Shown here: positions 7,353 through 14,216 of the stretch, piece after piece
Layout: each line of letters opens with the position of its first letter
Numbering within the stretch: position 1 is the stretch's first letter
DNA from: Minisyncoccota bacterium
GTDB taxonomy: Bacteria; Patescibacteriota; Minisyncoccia; JAHIHE01; JAGLIN01
NCBI GenBank assembly: GCA_028691985.1
Contig: JAQUYG010000010.1
Coordinates: forward strand, 1 to 35,388
DNA length: 35,388 nucleotides
Direction: 5' to 3'
Translations under genes and position numbers: made by a program
Notes under the pieces: generated by a model
Told to the model about the DNA's origin: nothing
Databases searched by the model: none
Seen by the model: only the letters and a program-made list of their open reading frames with translations

Positions 7353-7584
7353 CAGTGAAGATAGATAAAAACAAGAGAAGAGTGTTTAACACGGCATAGA
7401 TTAGAAAGGGTAGGATGAGAAGTTTATGCCCAGTAGCAGAGCGAATGGGTAAATCCCTCAGCGCCCACAGTGAAGATGGATAAAGATAAGAGAAAAATGT
7501 TTAACACGGCATAGATTAAAAAGGGCAGGATGAGAAGTTTATGCCCAGTAGCAGAGCGAATGGGTAAATCCCTCAGCGCCCACA
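7337..7584 (+). repeat. 115-bp tandem repeat anchored in the tRNA-Val 3' end
   Basis: The segment AATCCCTCAGCGCCCACA, identical to the T-arm/acceptor 3' part of tRNA-Val(TAC), begins at 7337, 7452 and 7567, exactly 115 bp apart. The spacer (about 97 bp, GTGAAGAT...GCGAATGGGT) is present twice with roughly 10 substitutions. Each spacer contains GGCATA...TATGCC, which could form a hairpin. No ORF is supported. The unit looks like a tandem duplication whose boundary lies inside the tRNA gene; the third copy holds only the tRNA-end part. Confidence 0.85.
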
Positions 7585-7613
7585 ATCACAGTTGATACGG
7601 TTTTACATCGTGT

Positions 7614-7708
7614 TATCCTGAGGCTACCGCCGAAGGATCCCGTTACTATGCGCCACTTGTATTCTCCCGAGATTCTTCACTTCGCGTTCACTACGCTCAG
7701 AATGACAG
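7614..7708. repeat. Pair of REP-like intergenic palindromes
   Basis: Two short imperfect palindromes lie side by side: ATCCTGAGGC..CGAAGGAT at 7614-7639 and GATTCTTCACTTCG..CTCAGAATGACA at 7671-7707, whose ends ATTCT/AGAAT pair. Sequences of this style are dispersed between genes in many bacterial genomes. They explain most of the DNA between the 115-bp repeat and tRNA-Phe. No coding potential is seen. Confidence 0.5.
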
Positions 7709-7726
7709 AATATTACAATTATTCTT

Positions 7727-7799
7727 GCCGGGGTAGCTCAGTTGGTAGAGCAAAGGACTGAAAATCCTTGTGTCGGCGGTTCAAGTCCGCCTCCTGGCA
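7727..7799 (+). tRNA. tRNA-Phe (anticodon GAA)
   Basis: Acceptor GCCGGGG/TCCTGGC with two G-U pairs, D arm TAGCTC..GAGC, anticodon stem AAGGA/TCCTT, loop CTGAAAA (GAA, phenylalanine), T arm GGCGG TTCAAGT CCGCC, discriminator A. A palindromic terminator follows within 8 bp. Confidence 0.94.
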
Positions 7800-7806
7800 C
7801 AAACAT

Positions 7807-7832
7807 AAAATCGCAGAGATATCTGCGATTTT
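7807..7832. terminator. Bidirectional terminator after tRNA-Phe
   Basis: AAAATCGCAGA and TCTGCGATTTT form an 11-bp stem around GATA with A/T tails on both sides. It ends tRNA-Phe and may also end the convergent frameshifted gene at 7901-8217. Confidence 0.65.
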
Positions 7833-7900
7833 ATTTATGATCATTAGATCTATCCTCTTTCCAAAAAATCCTTCAGTTTTCCATATATTTTTTTAGAATA

Positions 7901-8217
7901 CTATACTTCGCCAACTTTTTCAGGGATATATCCTCCGAGAATACTAACATTCTTATCTAAATCTAGCATATCTACAATTTGCCATATACACCGAAAAAAT
8001 ATCTTTTTGACTGCAATATCCACTCTCCAATCTTCATTTTTATAAAAATATAATCTATCTTCATAAACACCCCCTCTAACATCATTTTTGAAATCACCAA
8101 ACAGGCTTTCTGTATCATCCGTTCCCTATGGATTCTCCTATCTTTTTCTGTGGCAAGATATAAGTTATCATCAACAATACAAAACATTCTTTTTTTATAA
8201 TACTCTTTTTCATCCAT
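7901..8217 (-). pseudogene. Frameshifted small gene of unknown function
   Basis: From ATG 8217 the frame reads MDEKEYYKKRMFCIVDDNL.. and closes at 7972. In the -1 frame, starting at a five-G run (C run on the plus strand, 8070-8074), protein-like sequence continues as GVYEDRLYFYKNEDW..VDIAVKKIFFR..ILGGYIPEKVGEV to a TAG at 7901-7903. One extra G (or two fewer) would join both parts into a protein of about 105 aa. The two halves look similar in style (VDDNLYLA and YEDRLYFY), suggesting one domain. I do not recognise the family. It could be a real pseudogene or a homopolymer sequencing error. Confidence 0.55.
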
Positions 8218-8276
8218 AAAATTATAAAAGTATTAGCAGACAAACCATTAATTGAGATATAACATATTAATAACCC

Positions 8277-8306
8277 AAAAACCACCTTTTAAAAAGTGGT
8301 TTTTTA
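8277..8306 (-). terminator. Terminator downstream of tRNA-Gly
   Basis: AAAAACCAC and GTGGTTTTT form a 9-bp stem with A/T runs on both sides. On the minus strand it lies 6 bp after the tRNA-Gly 3' end, so it probably ends that transcript. The symmetric flanks allow function in either direction. Confidence 0.65.
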
Positions 8307-8311
8307 TTCTG

Positions 8312-8385
8312 AGCGGGTGACCGGGTTCGAACCGGCGACCTTCTCCTTGGCAAGGAGGCGTTCTAGCCAACTGAACTACACCCGC
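8312..8385 (-). tRNA. tRNA-Gly (anticodon GCC)
   Basis: Minus-strand cloverleaf: acceptor GCGGGTG/CACCCGC, D arm GTTC..GAAC, anticodon stem CCTCC/GGAGA with loop TTGCCAA (GCC, glycine), T arm GCCGG TTCGAAC CCGGT, discriminator T. One mismatch (C-A) closes the outer end of the anticodon stem. It has its own promoter and terminator. Confidence 0.92.
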
Positions 8386-8399
8386 TTATTCACTTAAAT

Positions 8400-8427
8400 A
8401 TTCTAGCATATATAAGCCGCTTGGCAA
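8400..8427 (-). promoter_or_regulatory. Promoter of tRNA-Gly(GCC)
   Basis: On the minus strand: TTGCCA, a 16-bp spacer, and TAGAAT preceded by TGC (extended -10). It ends 14 bp before the tRNA 5' end. Confidence 0.5.
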
Positions 8428-8445
8428 GAGGTAATAATAAAAAAC

Positions 8446-8530
8446 GGAGTAGCAGGCTTTAGCCTGCATGGTTGTCCAAGGCGGTTCTATCCGCTTGGGA
8501 TAGTAAGCGCAGGTTGAAATCTGCTACTCC
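8446..8530. repeat. 85-bp palindromic REP/MITE-like element
   Basis: The ends GGAGTAGCAG and CTGCTACTCC are perfect 10-bp inverted repeats. Inside are three smaller hairpins: GCAGGC..GCCTGC (8452-8467), CCAAGGCGG..CCGCTTGG (8476-8498) and GCAG..CTGC (8509-8524). The element would fold into a multi-arm cruciform. It lies in gene-free DNA between tRNA-Gly and the thyX promoter and has no ORF. Confidence 0.6.
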
Positions 8531-8579
8531 ATGAGAATAACCACGCGGGATAAATTCTAATACTCCGAATACATGTTTT

Positions 8580-8608
8580 TTGCCTCAAAACTTCAAAAAT
8601 GATAGAAT
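8580..8608 (+). promoter_or_regulatory. Promoter of thyX
   Basis: TTGCCT (8580-8585), 17 bp, TAGAAT (8603-8608), giving a leader of about 27 nt to the ATG at 8642. The leader is A-rich and has no Shine-Dalgarno. Confidence 0.45.
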
Positions 8609-8641
8609 ATACCCAGTAAACAGCTAACCCTAAACAATAAA

Positions 8642-9535
8642 ATGTCTATCGAGATCAAGGAGGTTAAACCGCAAATTTGGAATTTTCAAGTCATAGGAGG
8701 GAAAGATGCTTGGAAAGAAATCGCTTATTCGGCCAGAATGAGCGGAGTCCCGCCTTATGTAGAAGGAAAAGATATCTTCCGGATGATACTCAAAAATGAT
8801 TACACATCAGCTTTTGAACACATCATAATCAAATTCGACATCAAAATCGCCAAAAGCATCGCACCGGAACTTCTAGAGCACAGGATGTCGTCCCACTCTG
8901 GTTTTTCTACGCGATATGTCCATCCTAACAAAAGCGCATTGGAATTAGATTTCAAGGAAAAAGATGTCTATGAGATCATCACCCCTTGGCATCTTATCAA
9001 AACCGACAAGATGAGCGAGAATAAGAAGAAACAACGCGAAATTTTTCTTAAGAACATAAACAACAACTTGGAGGCATATGAGGAGCTTTTAGAAAAAGGT
9101 CTGCCACGGGAATCCGCTCGCTATATTCTGCCCTTCTGCCAAGCGGTCGGTATCTACCATTTTACGATGAACTTGCGTTCCCTTCTCAATTTCCTCTCGC
9201 TCCGACTCTGCGTGCGTGTCGCACCGGAAATGAGATCCATTGCCAGCCAGCTCTATTTTTACCTCGAGACCGACCTTCCCATTATCGAAGGAATGATCGG
9301 CTGCCGAGGATTCATGAAGCGCGCCTGTCCTGAAAGCGGCGTTACCGGAGTGCGCGAAGGAGAGCAGCACCCTGTTTATCCTCCCTGTCTTTTTAAAAGT
9401 CCGCAATCAGAAATTTTCATCCCCACTCAGAAGGAACTGGCTAAAGGCGGAACTTTCAAAAAATTTGATCGCGAAAAAGCCCTTCAAGCGCAAGAATTCA
9501 ATTTCAAGAAATGGGCTGACTGGACAGGAGAATAA
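8642..9535 (+). CDS. thyX: FAD-dependent thymidylate synthase
   Basis: The 297-aa product matches ThyX, which makes dTMP from dUMP with CH2-tetrahydrofolate as carbon donor and FAD/NADPH as reductant. The ThyX signature RHRx7S is represented by E79-H80-R81..S89-T-R91, so the first Arg is Glu. Other family blocks are YTSAFEH (54-60), LPRESARYILP (154-164) and the substrate-binding NLRSLLNFLSLR (177-188). The C-terminal 80 residues after the core carry four or five Cys/His positions (CRGFMKRACPES, HPVYPPC) that I cannot assign. The next plus-strand gene is a glyA-like gene that would supply CH2-THF. Confidence 0.9.
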   Translation: MSIEIKEVKPQIWNFQVIGGKDAWKEIAYSARMSGVPPYVEGKDIFRMILKNDYTSAFEHIIIKFDIKIAKSIAPELLEHRMSSHSGFSTRYVHPNKSALELDFKEKDVYEIITPWHLIKTDKMSENKKKQREIFLKNINNNLEAYEELLEKGLPRESARYILPFCQAVGIYHFTMNLRSLLNFLSLRLCVRVAPEMRSIASQLYFYLETDLPIIEGMIGCRGFMKRACPESGVTGVREGEQHPVYPPCLFKSPQSEIFIPTQKELAKGGTFKKFDREKALQAQEFNFKKWADWTGE

Positions 9536-9723
9536 CGCTCGAAAAACTTTTTCAAAACCTGTAGCTTTGAGCGGATCCAGTAAAAACGAAAATCACATGG
9601 AGCTCCCGTAATATTGTATAAGAATAGGGCCAACAAAGCTGCCTATACCTCCCAGCCCCTTCAACTGAATACGAGCCTCAGAGTAACAAAAAAGATCAGA
9701 TATAATAATTCATAACCAAACAA

Positions 9724-10956
9724 ATGGAAAAAATCATCGAACTTTTAGAAGAGCACAACACTTGGAGGAAAAAGTGTATCAATCTCATTGCCTCAGAAAA
9801 CACGATGTCTCCCTATTGTGAAAAGTATTATGTATCAGATTTAATGCACCGCTACGCGGAAGGACTTCCTTTCAATAGATACTATCAAGGGCTTAAGTTC
9901 GTAGATCAAATCGAAGACTTGGCACAGAAAGCTTTTATGGAGCACTTTGATGCCGACTTCGTGGATATCCGGCCCATTTCCGGAACACTGGCTAATTTCG
10001 CCGTCTTTTCCGCTCTAGCCGACCGCGGCGACACAATTATGAATCTCGGCATTCAAGGAGGCTCCCATGTCTCCCATGAGCAGGCCGGAGCAGTCGGAGT
10101 GCTAGGACTCAAATCCTATGCATTACCTTTCGACGAAGTAAATCTCAAACTCGATCTTCTAAAAATTGAAGAAAAAATTCTAGAACTGAAACCGAAATTC
10201 ATAGTTATGGGAGGATCAGTAATTACTTTTCCGCAACCGATCAGGGAAATCCGCAAGATATGCGACCAAACTGGAACAAAAATCATATACGACGCTGCCC
10301 ATGTGTTCGGTCTTATCACTGCCGGTAAATTCCAAAATCCATTCGAGGAAGGCGCAGATCTCATTACCGCCTCCACCCACAAGACCTTCCCCGGACCACA
10401 GGGAGGGATTATTATCGGGAAAAACATCAATGAAAAGTTGCAAAAGAGGATCCAGAGCAAAGTCTTCCCAGGGGTGCTCTCCAACCACCACTTGCACCGC
10501 ATCCCACCGCTTTATTTGGCACTACGAGAGATGCAAGAATTCGGAGATGAATATACTTCTCAAATCATCAAAAACGCCAAGGCCCTAGCGACTGCGCTGG
10601 ACAAAGCCGGGTTTGATGTACTCTATAAAGACCGCGGGTTTACCGAAAGCCACCAAGTCGTAGTTAATGTCGAGAAACAGGGAGGAGGTGACCCGATTGC
10701 CAAAAAACTTGAAGAAGCCAGCATAATCCTCAATAAAAACATTATTCCAGGCGATACAGATAACCCTTCCAAGCCCAAAGGACTCCGAATCGGGGTGCAA
10801 GAGATGACCCGTTATGGAATGAAAGAGGAGGAAATGCAAAAAATTGCCGACTTGATTACGGCCGTAGCCATAGAAAACAAAGACACAACCGAAATCAGAC
10901 AAACAGCGGAAGCGCTCAGAAACCAATTTCAAAAAATTAGCTATTGCCTCGGATGA
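9724..10956 (+). CDS. glyA: Serine hydroxymethyltransferase-like PLP enzyme
   Basis: The 410-aa fold-type I PLP enzyme resembles SHMT, which converts serine and THF to glycine and CH2-THF. Support: LIASENTMSP (21-30), the RYYQG loop (52-56), SGTLANFAVF (86-95), YDAAHVFGLI (189-198) with D190 for the PLP ring nitrogen, and ASTHKTFPGPQGG with the Schiff-base lysine K220. Near the C-terminus, GLRIGVQEMTRYGM corresponds to the SHMT substrate-carboxylate arginine region. It is more divergent than usual bacterial GlyA (for example HRYAEGLPFNRYYQG), so a related PLP transferase cannot be excluded. It sits 188 bp after thyX with a TATAAT-like -10 at 9701-9706 but no good -35. Confidence 0.85.
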   Translation: MEKIIELLEEHNTWRKKCINLIASENTMSPYCEKYYVSDLMHRYAEGLPFNRYYQGLKFVDQIEDLAQKAFMEHFDADFVDIRPISGTLANFAVFSALADRGDTIMNLGIQGGSHVSHEQAGAVGVLGLKSYALPFDEVNLKLDLLKIEEKILELKPKFIVMGGSVITFPQPIREIRKICDQTGTKIIYDAAHVFGLITAGKFQNPFEEGADLITASTHKTFPGPQGGIIIGKNINEKLQKRIQSKVFPGVLSNHHLHRIPPLYLALREMQEFGDEYTSQIIKNAKALATALDKAGFDVLYKDRGFTESHQVVVNVEKQGGGDPIAKKLEEASIILNKNIIPGDTDNPSKPKGLRIGVQEMTRYGMKEEEMQKIADLITAVAIENKDTTEIRQTAEALRNQFQKISYCLG

Positions 10957-10987
10957 ATTAGTTATCACAACCGATTATAACAAAAAA

Positions 10988-11008
10988 CCGCTTAAAAGGC
11001 GGCTTTTT
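10988..11008 (+). terminator. Terminator of the glyA-like gene
   Basis: A short stem CCGCT/GGCGG with loop TAAAA is followed by C and five T residues, about 30 bp after the stop codon. Confidence 0.55.
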
Positions 11009-11066
11009 GTTGTGGAAGGACCAGAAGCAGGCGAGTCTTCGTCTTTCTAAAAAGAACCTAAATATT

Positions 11067-11095
11067 GTCAAGTTTTTTACCATGCAATACTTGAC
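11067..11095. promoter_or_regulatory. Possible operator over the 3D-gene promoter
   Basis: GTCAAGT (11067-11073) and ACTTGAC (11089-11095) are 7-bp inverted repeats, and the right arm covers the -35 box. A repressor or activator could bind here. No known regulator is implied. Confidence 0.3.
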
Positions 11096-11119
11096 GCATC
11101 GGGAATAATGTGCTAAACT
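11091..11119 (+). promoter_or_regulatory. Promoter of the 3D-domain gene
   Basis: TTGACG (11091-11096), 17 bp, TAAACT (11114-11119) preceded by TGC as an extended -10. Transcription would start near 11126, so the in-frame GTG at 11110 cannot be the start and ATG 11170 is preferred. Confidence 0.6.
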
Positions 11120-11153
11120 ATTCACACAAGTTCCCAAAGAGGGGATTTTTTAA

Positions 11154-11177
11154 ATGGCTAAAATTATCCATGATTAA
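11154..11177 (+). CDS. Seven-codon leader ORF (MAKIIHD) overlapping the 3D gene start
   Basis: ATG 11154 has the best Shine-Dalgarno of this unit (AGAGGGG at 11139-11145) and opens a 7-codon ORF whose TAA at 11175-11177 overlaps the ATG 11170 of the 3D-domain gene in another frame. Translation of the leader could re-initiate at 11170 (translational coupling). The ORF is seen directly; its use is inferred. Confidence 0.35.
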   Translation: MAKIIHD

Positions 11178-11742
11178 AAGTATATCTATCTCCAAGTTGG
11201 AAGAGCCTCCCTTATTGTTCGTTTTTCTGACCATGCTAAGCCTTGTTTTTAACCTCTGTTTCCCACAGTACTCGGCTTCAGCAAGCACAGAAAAACAAAA
11301 TTTTACCCTTGCAAAAGGCTATATCGAAAAAAATGTAGGGGTAGTAGAAATTAAAGAGGAGATTGTCAAAGCCCAAGAGAAAAAGAATGCTATCGAAAGT
11401 CAGACACACTCGGAGCTGGTTCTGTCCAATAAGAAGGAATCCTCAGAAGCACTTTTCAGCAGATGGGTAACTGTAACGGCCTACTCATCGACTGTCGATC
11501 AGTGCGACTCAAGTCCCTTCATAACCGCCAGTGGTACCTATGTAAGAGACGGAATTATCGCCACCAACCTTCTGGCTTTCGGAACCAAAGTAAAATTCCC
11601 GAGCGTTTATGGAGATAAGGTGTTTGTAGTAGAAGATCGAATGAATGCCCGATATTCCGACAGAGCCGACATCTGGTTTGAAACCAGAGAAGAAGCCAAA
11701 CAGTTCGGAATCAAAAAATTAGAAATGGTTGTCGTATCATAA
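11170..11742 (+). CDS. Secreted 3D-domain (YabE/MltA-like) protein
   Basis: From ATG 11170 the product is 190 aa. It has an N-terminal hydrophobic segment (about residues 17-38, ending near SASAS) that acts as a signal peptide or anchor, a linker, and a C-terminal 3D domain (about 98-190). That domain is the double-psi barrel found in YabE, YuiC and MltA and named for three aspartates. Visible motifs are VTVTAYSS, TASGTYVRDGIIATN, GTKVKFP, VEDRMN and ADIWF, the last two carrying two of the Asp residues. Members cleave or bind peptidoglycan at the cell surface. A longer frame opens at GTG 11110 but overlaps the promoter. Confidence 0.85.
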   Translation: MIKSISISKLEEPPLLFVFLTMLSLVFNLCFPQYSASASTEKQNFTLAKGYIEKNVGVVEIKEEIVKAQEKKNAIESQTHSELVLSNKKESSEALFSRWVTVTAYSSTVDQCDSSPFITASGTYVRDGIIATNLLAFGTKVKFPSVYGDKVFVVEDRMNARYSDRADIWFETREEAKQFGIKKLEMVVVS

Positions 11743-11762
11743 CATATATTGCTATACGAAAA

Positions 11763-11795
11763 ACAGGATCGCTACTCGCGTATCCTGTTTTTTTT
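11763..11795 (+). terminator. Rho-independent terminator of the 3D gene
   Basis: ACAGGAT and ATCCTGT form a 7-bp stem followed by eight T residues, about 20 bp after the stop codon. Confidence 0.75.
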
Positions 11796-11804
11796 ATAGA
11801 GAGA

Positions 11805-11952
11805 GGAGGTTATACCGAATTAACCTACTCTGTGACATAATGATTTCACTTTTACCCCCTCACCCCAACCCTCTCCCGAGAAGAGAGGGAGAAATTCCAA
11901 ATGTTGTACAGCTAGATTATAGAACAGATTTAATTAATTCGGTATTACCTCC
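11805..11952. repeat. 148-bp inverted-repeat element (MITE-like)
   Basis: GGAGGTTATACCGAATTAA (11805-11823) and TTAATTCGGTATTACCTCC (11934-11952) are inverted copies with 18 of 19 bases matching. Between them is a second palindrome (CCCTCT..AGAGGG at about 11870-11890) inside a C-rich tract ACCCCCTCACCCCAACCC. The right end covers the last three codons and stop of the convergent flippase-like gene. No transposase is encoded. It could be a non-autonomous mobile element or a long RNA hairpin. Confidence 0.55.
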
Positions 11953-13033
11953 AGTCTTTAGGAACGAAATTTATAAAAAACCGGTGAAGCTTGGCGAAAA
12001 TCGGGGGCGTTTCAAAAGACACTCTGTGTTTCATGGTTATTATCGTAAAGTGTAAAATGGCAAAAAATCCAACTAGGCAGAGCATTATGTTTATGAATCT
12101 AAAAATGAGACTGAAGGCCAAACCAGCATCTTTTCCGATTCCCAGCAGATAAAAGGCAAAAGTAAGTGCAACCTCAAAGCTCCCCAAAGATCCTGGAATC
12201 GGGACAAGGTTCGCTAAAGTCACCAAAGAAAAAATTCCAGCGGAGCGGAATATGCCAAGATTTACCCCCAAATAGAAACAGATTAGCGATACGACTAACA
12301 GATAGCAAAAAGCCTCCAAAAGCCCCAGGGAAACGACCAATAAAAAATATTTTTTATCACCTTTGAAAAACCGCTCCACATCCAACTCTGTTTCTTGAAT
12401 GCTTTTCATTTTGCTCTTTACAAATTTAATTCGATCTAGATTTATCCGATGTATGAGAAAAGTAAAAAAAGCCTGCTCATCCTCTCCCTTTGTTATGATT
12501 TTCTTATAAAATAGGTAAAAGATAGAACATGAGAAGAAAAAAACCGCCATAAAACTATACAACACCTCTTGTGGCAGAGAAAAATGTTCCAACAGATAAG
12601 CAAAGCCTATTAAGACGGAAAGAAAAAGAGCGGCCAAAAAAATCGCCTGGTCTACGACTACGGAGGCCAGTGACCTCTCCCAGCTGCAATTCGATTCCTC
12701 CTTGATCATATAAGCACGAACTGGCTCACCTCCCACCAATACCGAAGGAGTGATATAGCTGACCGTAAATCCAGCCATTTTCGCTCTCAATACCTTAAAA
12801 AACTTTATGCGACACCCCTGCGACCGTAAAATCATCTGCCATCTCAAAGAACCTATTATAAAAACCGCAAAAAAATTCAGGAAACAGACAACAACAAGCG
12901 CCTCCCTAGAGAAAGTTGAAAGAGTCTCCATTATTTCAGATACACCCACCTGCTGGAATGCGGAGACGAAAAGAAAAAAACCTAACACCAACGAGGCGAG
13001 GAATAAAAATAATTTTTTGCCTTTGTTTGCCAT
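11945..13033 (-). CDS. UPF0104/YbhN-type (LPG synthase TM domain) membrane protein
   Basis: The 362-aa integral membrane protein has about eight hydrophobic segments and matches the lysylphosphatidylglycerol synthase/flippase-like TM family (YbhN, AglD region). Visible family features are LRWQMILRSQG after the second segment, ITPSVLVGGEPVRAYMIK, and the late VPIPGSLGSFEVAL block before the last TM segments. Members lacking the soluble synthase domain are thought to move or help build lipids or glycolipids; the substrate is unknown here. The last codons (DWR stop) lie in the right arm of a 148-bp inverted-repeat element. It starts 8 bp after the next upstream gene ends, so the two may be cotranscribed. 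Confidence 0.8.
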   Translation of the reverse strand: MANKGKKLFLFLASLVLGFFLFVSAFQQVGVSEIMETLSTFSREALVVVCFLNFFAVFIIGSLRWQMILRSQGCRIKFFKVLRAKMAGFTVSYITPSVLVGGEPVRAYMIKEESNCSWERSLASVVVDQAIFLAALFLSVLIGFAYLLEHFSLPQEVLYSFMAVFFFSCSIFYLFYKKIITKGEDEQAFFTFLIHRINLDRIKFVKSKMKSIQETELDVERFFKGDKKYFLLVVSLGLLEAFCYLLVVSLICFYLGVNLGIFRSAGIFSLVTLANLVPIPGSLGSFEVALTFAFYLLGIGKDAGLAFSLIFRFINIMLCLVGFFAILHFTIITMKHRVSFETPPIFAKLHRFFINFVPKDWR

Positions 13034-13041
13034 ATTAAAGG

Positions 13042-13884
13042 TTAATCCTTTATTTCTTTTTCTACTATTTCACCGGTAACGATATCCATATAGCTTATGT
13101 GATTGTCATCCATCCACTTTGAATCTAGTCTGGTTATATCTACCTCAAAAAAATCAGGGTATGTGTATTCGTAATATTCAAAATCAATGTCATAAGAAAT
13201 AACGACATGTTCAAGGTCAGAATGAATATCATACACAGAGAGATATAATTTATCATTGTTTATAATCTCTAACAAAGCTCGCTCTTTTTCCATGTTAAAT
13301 TCATATGCAACCGTACCCGCAGGAAAGGCATATCTTTCATAAGAAAGATTTTCCGTGTCGAATTTAAAAATTGAAGCAAGACTGACTACGGGCGGATCTG
13401 CAGCAGAAAACAAGTTGATTACTCCCCAAAAATAACGACTATCGTCAGACCACCCTAGCCAACTCGCAAGAAAATAATACTGAGAATATTCCGGGATTCC
13501 CTCCACATAGCCTATCATCTGATCCGAGGCCATATCGTATAATTCAAAATCTAATTTTTCTCCAGTGCCAAGAGTTGCAAATACTAATTTTTCATTAGAA
13601 TATAACAACACTTTATCTTCATCTTCGCTATAAAATTCATATTCCGTCGGACTGTCCAAATCCACTGTCCCAAAAGCATACCGACCATCAGGAGAAATCG
13701 TATCCATAGAGACATTTTCCCCATCACCAACTAAATCTCCCAGTCCATAATAATTTTTTGTATCAATACCCCCTAAAGCATCGTCATTCCCTATAGTTTG
13801 ACCAAGATCGCTCACTTTCCATAAAACAAAAAAAGACAACAACGCGAGAATAGAAACTGCCAGAACAACGATTTTCTTATTCAT
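13042..13884 (-). CDS. Membrane-anchored extracellular protein of unknown function
   Basis: The 280-aa product has one N-terminal hydrophobic segment (about 4-22) without a lipobox Cys, then a soluble domain rich in Asp, Tyr and beta-strand patterns. Phrases such as ISPDGRYAFGTVDLD and LGWSDDSRYFWGVI resemble blades of TolB/WD40-type propellers, but too few repeats are visible to claim a fold. It is probably outside the membrane. It lies just upstream of the flippase-like gene with 8 bp between and may share its transcript. I do not recognise the family. Confidence 0.7.
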   Translation of the reverse strand: MNKKIVVLAVSILALLSFFVLWKVSDLGQTIGNDDALGGIDTKNYYGLGDLVGDGENVSMDTISPDGRYAFGTVDLDSPTEYEFYSEDEDKVLLYSNEKLVFATLGTGEKLDFELYDMASDQMIGYVEGIPEYSQYYFLASWLGWSDDSRYFWGVINLFSAADPPVVSLASIFKFDTENLSYERYAFPAGTVAYEFNMEKERALLEIINNDKLYLSVYDIHSDLEHVVISYDIDFEYYEYTYPDFFEVDITRLDSKWMDDNHISYMDIVTGEIVEKEIKD

Positions 13885-13912
13885 CTTATTGCCGCTAATT
13901 TATAATTTCATG

Positions 13913-13997
13913 TACCGGGAGAGGGAATCGAACCCTCAAGGAGTATAAATCCAACGGATTTTAAGTCCGTCGCGTCTACCAATTCCGCCACCCCGGC
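13913..13997 (-). tRNA. tRNA-Leu (anticodon TAA)
   Basis: Class II tRNA on the minus strand: acceptor GCCGGGG/TCCCGGT, anticodon stem ACGGA/TCCGT with loop CTTAAAA (TAA, leucine UUA), a long variable arm, T arm GAGGG TTCGATT CCCTC, discriminator A. It lies 93 bp downstream of tRNA-Cys and is likely cotranscribed with it. Confidence 0.93.
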
Positions 13998-14090
13998 AAA
14001 ACAATCTATGTCCAACAACCTATAACCTAGACAATAACAAACGAATATTATCAATGCAGGCTATAGATTGCTAATAATCTAATAATAATG

Positions 14091-14161
14091 AGGCCTGGAT
14101 CGGATTTGCACCGATCTAGACGGTTTTGCAGACCGCTACCTAACTACTCGGTCACCAGGCC
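14091..14161 (-). tRNA. tRNA-Cys (anticodon GCA)
   Basis: Minus-strand tRNA with acceptor GGCCTGG/CCAGGCC, anticodon stem CGGT/ACCG region with loop CTGCAAA (GCA, cysteine), T loop TGCAAAT, and discriminator T, which is the identity base for cysteine. At 71 nt it is short but normal for tRNA-Cys. Confidence 0.92.
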
Positions 14162-14183
14162 AAAGACGCTATAAACACTAATA

Positions 14184-14212
14184 AAACTAACACAAAAAAG
14201 CCGCGTGGTCAA
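14184..14212 (-). promoter_or_regulatory. Promoter of tRNA-Cys/tRNA-Leu
   Basis: Minus strand: TTGACC, a 17-bp spacer, TAGTTT, ending 22 bp before the tRNA-Cys 5' end. It lies just beyond the terminator of the upstream uracil-DNA glycosylase gene. Confidence 0.45.
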
Positions 14213-14216
14213 TATA

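Noticed and set aside
7337-7584. CRISPR-like array
   Set aside because: Only two full units of 115 bp with an 18-nt tRNA-derived repeat; the spacers are copies of each other, and no cas genes are present.
11110-11169. GTG 11110 as start of the 3D-domain protein
   Set aside because: It overlaps the -10 box of a good promoter; the transcript would start downstream of it.
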